In this document: piece by piece, positions 59,501 to 64,000 of the stretch
How the letters are laid out: each line of letters begins with the position of its first letter
How positions within the stretch are numbered: position 1 is the stretch's first letter
Assembly (NCBI GenBank): GCA_028583405.1
Contig: CM053249.1
Span: 36,593,985-36,657,984 of the forward strand
Direction of reading: 5' to 3'
Length of the DNA: 64,000 nt
Origin: Pogonophryne albipinna
Taxonomy: Eukaryota; Chordata; Actinopteri; Perciformes; Artedidraconidae
The notes under the pieces: generated by a model
What the model saw: the letters and a program-made list of their open reading frames with translations, nothing else
Told to the model about the DNA's origin: nothing
The model's database searches: none
Made by a program: the position numbers and the translations under genes

Positions 59501-60166
59501 CCACAGCCCCTCCAGACAGTCATGTAAGAGTGCCCCCCCTTTCTGAATAAGACATATCCCAGTGCTGCCAGGGTACAAAAGACAAGACGTCTCTCTTTCT
59601 CTTCTCTCCCTGCTCCCCCTGCTCTCTCGCTCCAGCAGTCGAGTGTGATCTCAGGTTTATGAATTGAACATTATGCCCTCTGATCAGCCTCACCTTTCTA
59701 ACATTCAGAGCAAATCACAGGTCCTTTCCTGTAAATGTAACCTTTTATTTAAATCTATTCCTCCCCATAGAACGACAGAATAAAAGAGGACATGCGTGGG
59801 TTGGCTAACTTCAGAGACAGTAGTGAAAAACGGCTTGCTGAGGTGGAAAAAGAGATGAGGAAGGGAGGCGAGAGAAAGGGAAAGAGTGTAGCCGGGGTCT
59901 GAGTGTTATGGTCAGACTCAGCTTGTTTACACAGAAATGGCAGCAAGAAATAGGAGGGAGAAGGGGCTGGAGGAGGGGCAGGTAGAGGACAAGAGCAGAT
60001 CCAGACCAGATGGAGGTTAGAGCAGGGCATGGATGGAGGGACGGATGGATGGAGGGAGGGAGGGATGAGGGGACAGGTCTTTGCTGGAGGTCCTTATATG
60101 GTCTGGACTAGTGCAGGGCTCTGGAGGCAGCAGAGCCACAGAAATATCTACTATATATATATATAT

Positions 60167-61149
<983 letters not shown>

Positions 61150-61181
<32 letters not shown>
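61150..61181. repeat. (AT)n run
   Basis: A short AT repeat that served as target for the adjacent hAT element. Confidence 0.9.
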
Positions 61182-61182
<1 letters not shown>

Positions 61183-61384
61183 GTTTACCATCTTTCTATG
61201 AATCAGAGTCACATCTGATACCACATCCAGCTACCCTTAGATAACACACACTACATTGGTACTAATGGAAGAGGGAAATTCTAATGTATTACAAGTTGGG
61301 TCTTATTTATTTCCAGCTATGGTAACATTGTGGCCAGGAAAGTAAAGATATGAAGTCACAGTAAGATAATAGAGGAAGTGTAGT

Positions 61385-62285
61385 CTGCAGAGGTGGAGAA
61401 GTACTCAGATCTTGTTCTTGAGTAAAAGTAGAAGTAATCAGATCTTGTACTTGAGTAAAAGAAGAAGTACTCAGATATTGTACTTGAGTAAAAGAAGAAG
61501 TACTCAGATCTTGTTCTTGAGTAAAAGTAGAAGTAGGCCTACTCAGATCTTGTACTTGAGTAAAAGTAGAAGTACTCAGATCTTGTACTTGAGTAAAAGA
61601 AGAAGTACTCAGATCTTGTACTTGAGTAAAAGAAGAAGTACTCAGATCTTGTACTTGAGTAAAAGTAGAAGTACTCAGATCTTGTACTTGAGTAAAAGAA
61701 GAAGTACTCAGATCTTGTACTTGAGTAAAAGTAGAAGTACTCAGATCTTGTTCTTGAGTAAAAGTAGAAATACTCTGATCTTGTACTTGAGTAGAAGTAC
61801 CAGAGTGTAGGAATACTCTGTTACAGTAAAAGTCCTGCGTTCAAAATGTTCCTCAAGTGAAAGTAGAAAAGTATTCTCATCAAAATATAGTGAAAGTAGC
61901 GACAGTAAAAGTAGTCATTGTGCAGATTGGTCCATTTCAGAATAATATATATGATATGTTTTATAATGATTGATCATGAAAGTGTTCTCAAAGCTGGTGA
62001 AGGTGCAGCTAGTTTGAATGACTTTGTAGACTGCAGGGTAGCTGGTGGATTTACTCCAGGTGGAACTAAAGTCTGATTTAACACTTGATTATATTTCACA
62101 TCATTCATCCAGATCTGTGAAGTAACTAAAGGGATTAAATACATGTAGTGGAGGAAAAGTACACCATGTACCTCTGATCTGTAGTGGAGTAAAAGTACAT
62201 AGTAGCATAAAATGGAAAAACTCAAGTACCCTAAATAGTACTTAAGTAAGGTCCTTCAGTAAATGTACTTGTACAAACAAAGTGC
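61385..62285. repeat. Fish interspersed repeat with internal 33-bp minisatellite
   Basis: It starts 'gcagaggtggagaagtactc' and ends near 'cagtaaatgtacttg'. Between 61400 and 61800 about twelve copies of a 33-bp unit ('cagatcttgtacttgagtaa' plus 'aagaagaagtact') lie in tandem. I recognise the flanking sequence as a common teleost repeat; the superfamily is not assigned. The 132-codon frame through the array is a by-product of the 33-bp period. Confidence 0.7.
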
Positions 62286-63414
<1,129 letters not shown>

Positions 63415-63510
63415 GTATAGCTATCATGGCTCATTAGACTTAGTGAGAAGAACTGACCATGCAGGTCAAGGCTCCACTGCTGCTCTCTGAGTGTGCCTGT
63501 GTGTGTCTGA

Positions 63511-63511
<1 letters not shown>

Positions 63512-63594
<83 letters not shown>
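63512..63594. repeat. (TG)n microsatellite
   Basis: 83 bp of pure TG, about 100 bp from the preceding AC array and inverse to it. Flanked on both sides by copies of 'gagtgtgcctgtgtgtgtct'. Confidence 0.96.
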
Positions 63595-63601
<7 letters not shown>

Positions 63602-63659
63602 TGTTTCTGAGTGTGCCTGTGTGTGTCTGAATGTGTGTGTGTCTGAGTATGTGTGCTTT

Positions 63660-64000
63660 GCCCCCCTGGATGTACTGATCTGATTTCCCTGGCCAGCGAG
63701 CCTCCTCACACAGCAGGCAGATGGCGGTGCAGAGCTGGCAGCCATGAAGGGAAGCCCCCGAAGGGGCAGGGTCTGCTCACTCTTTATCCACTGACCAATC
63801 ACAGCTGGGCAGAGGAAAACATCGCAGATCCCGTATTGTTGCGAATTCCTTCATGGGTGGCAGCGTAGTGTTGCAGTGTACCTAAGCATCATGATGACAT
63901 AATAATGTGCTGTGGGGCAGGGGGAGCAGACAATGGAGCAAGCCTCCGGTGATTAAGCGGCCCTGGACAGGGACAGACAAAACACTGCACCCGCCAACCT
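63660..64000. other. Intron sequence, no gene
   Basis: Moderately GC-rich sequence with no coding frame that I can support. Confidence 0.35.

Noticed and set aside
61412..61810. 132-codon Ser-Lys-Arg-rich frame
   Set aside because: It is produced by the 33-bp minisatellite period.

Overview
The window is vertebrate, almost certainly teleost (percomorph-like) genomic DNA. It carries one intron-containing host gene, Rex1- and Rex3-type LINEs, fish-type L1, many non-autonomous hAT, piggyBac-like and Harbinger-like elements, and very long CA/GT microsatellites. There is no sign of prokaryotic gene organisation.

The only host gene I can support is the last coding exon of bcl11b (minus strand, 50638-52637). 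It encodes the C-terminal ~665 residues of the BCL11B/CTIP2 zinc-finger transcription factor. Its 3' UTR probably runs down towards ~48.1 kb. Everything above 52.64 kb is its upstream intron, which is rich in dinucleotide repeats and has a few conserved-element-like AT-rich tracts.

The 2-47 kb part, downstream of the gene, is a dense nest of transposons. From left to right: a 5'-truncated L1 (minus, 2211-11703) holding a hAT transposon (2613-5985), an interspersed repeat (~7173-7871) and a solo LTR (8016-8383). Next is a plus-strand LINE (ORF1 11844-12650, ORF2 13278-16140). A piggyBac-like element (19305-23873) is split by a Rex1-like LINE. A fish interspersed repeat (~23961-32930) is split by a hAT element (24202-25745) and by a Ty3/gypsy retrotransposon (~26048-32735), which itself holds two hAT elements. 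A Harbinger-like element (35314-39813) holds a Rex3-like LINE, which holds a hAT element and a 318-bp MITE. A piggyBac-like element (40613-45637) is interrupted by an LTR element (40669-44632). Many of these boundaries are set by target-site duplications (TSDs) that can be read directly.

The most unusual item is the LTR element at 40669-44632. It has 383-bp LTRs and a 5-bp TSD. In place of gag-pol it has one ~1107-codon open frame. Most of that frame is five different tandem-repeat arrays (units of 72, 12, 60, 36 and 45 bp, all multiples of three), and it runs through the polypurine tract into the 3' LTR. I know of no described family with this design. Other notable items are a 49-bp hAT relic with a perfect 8-bp TSD and a perfect 33-bp palindrome, both in the bcl11b intron.
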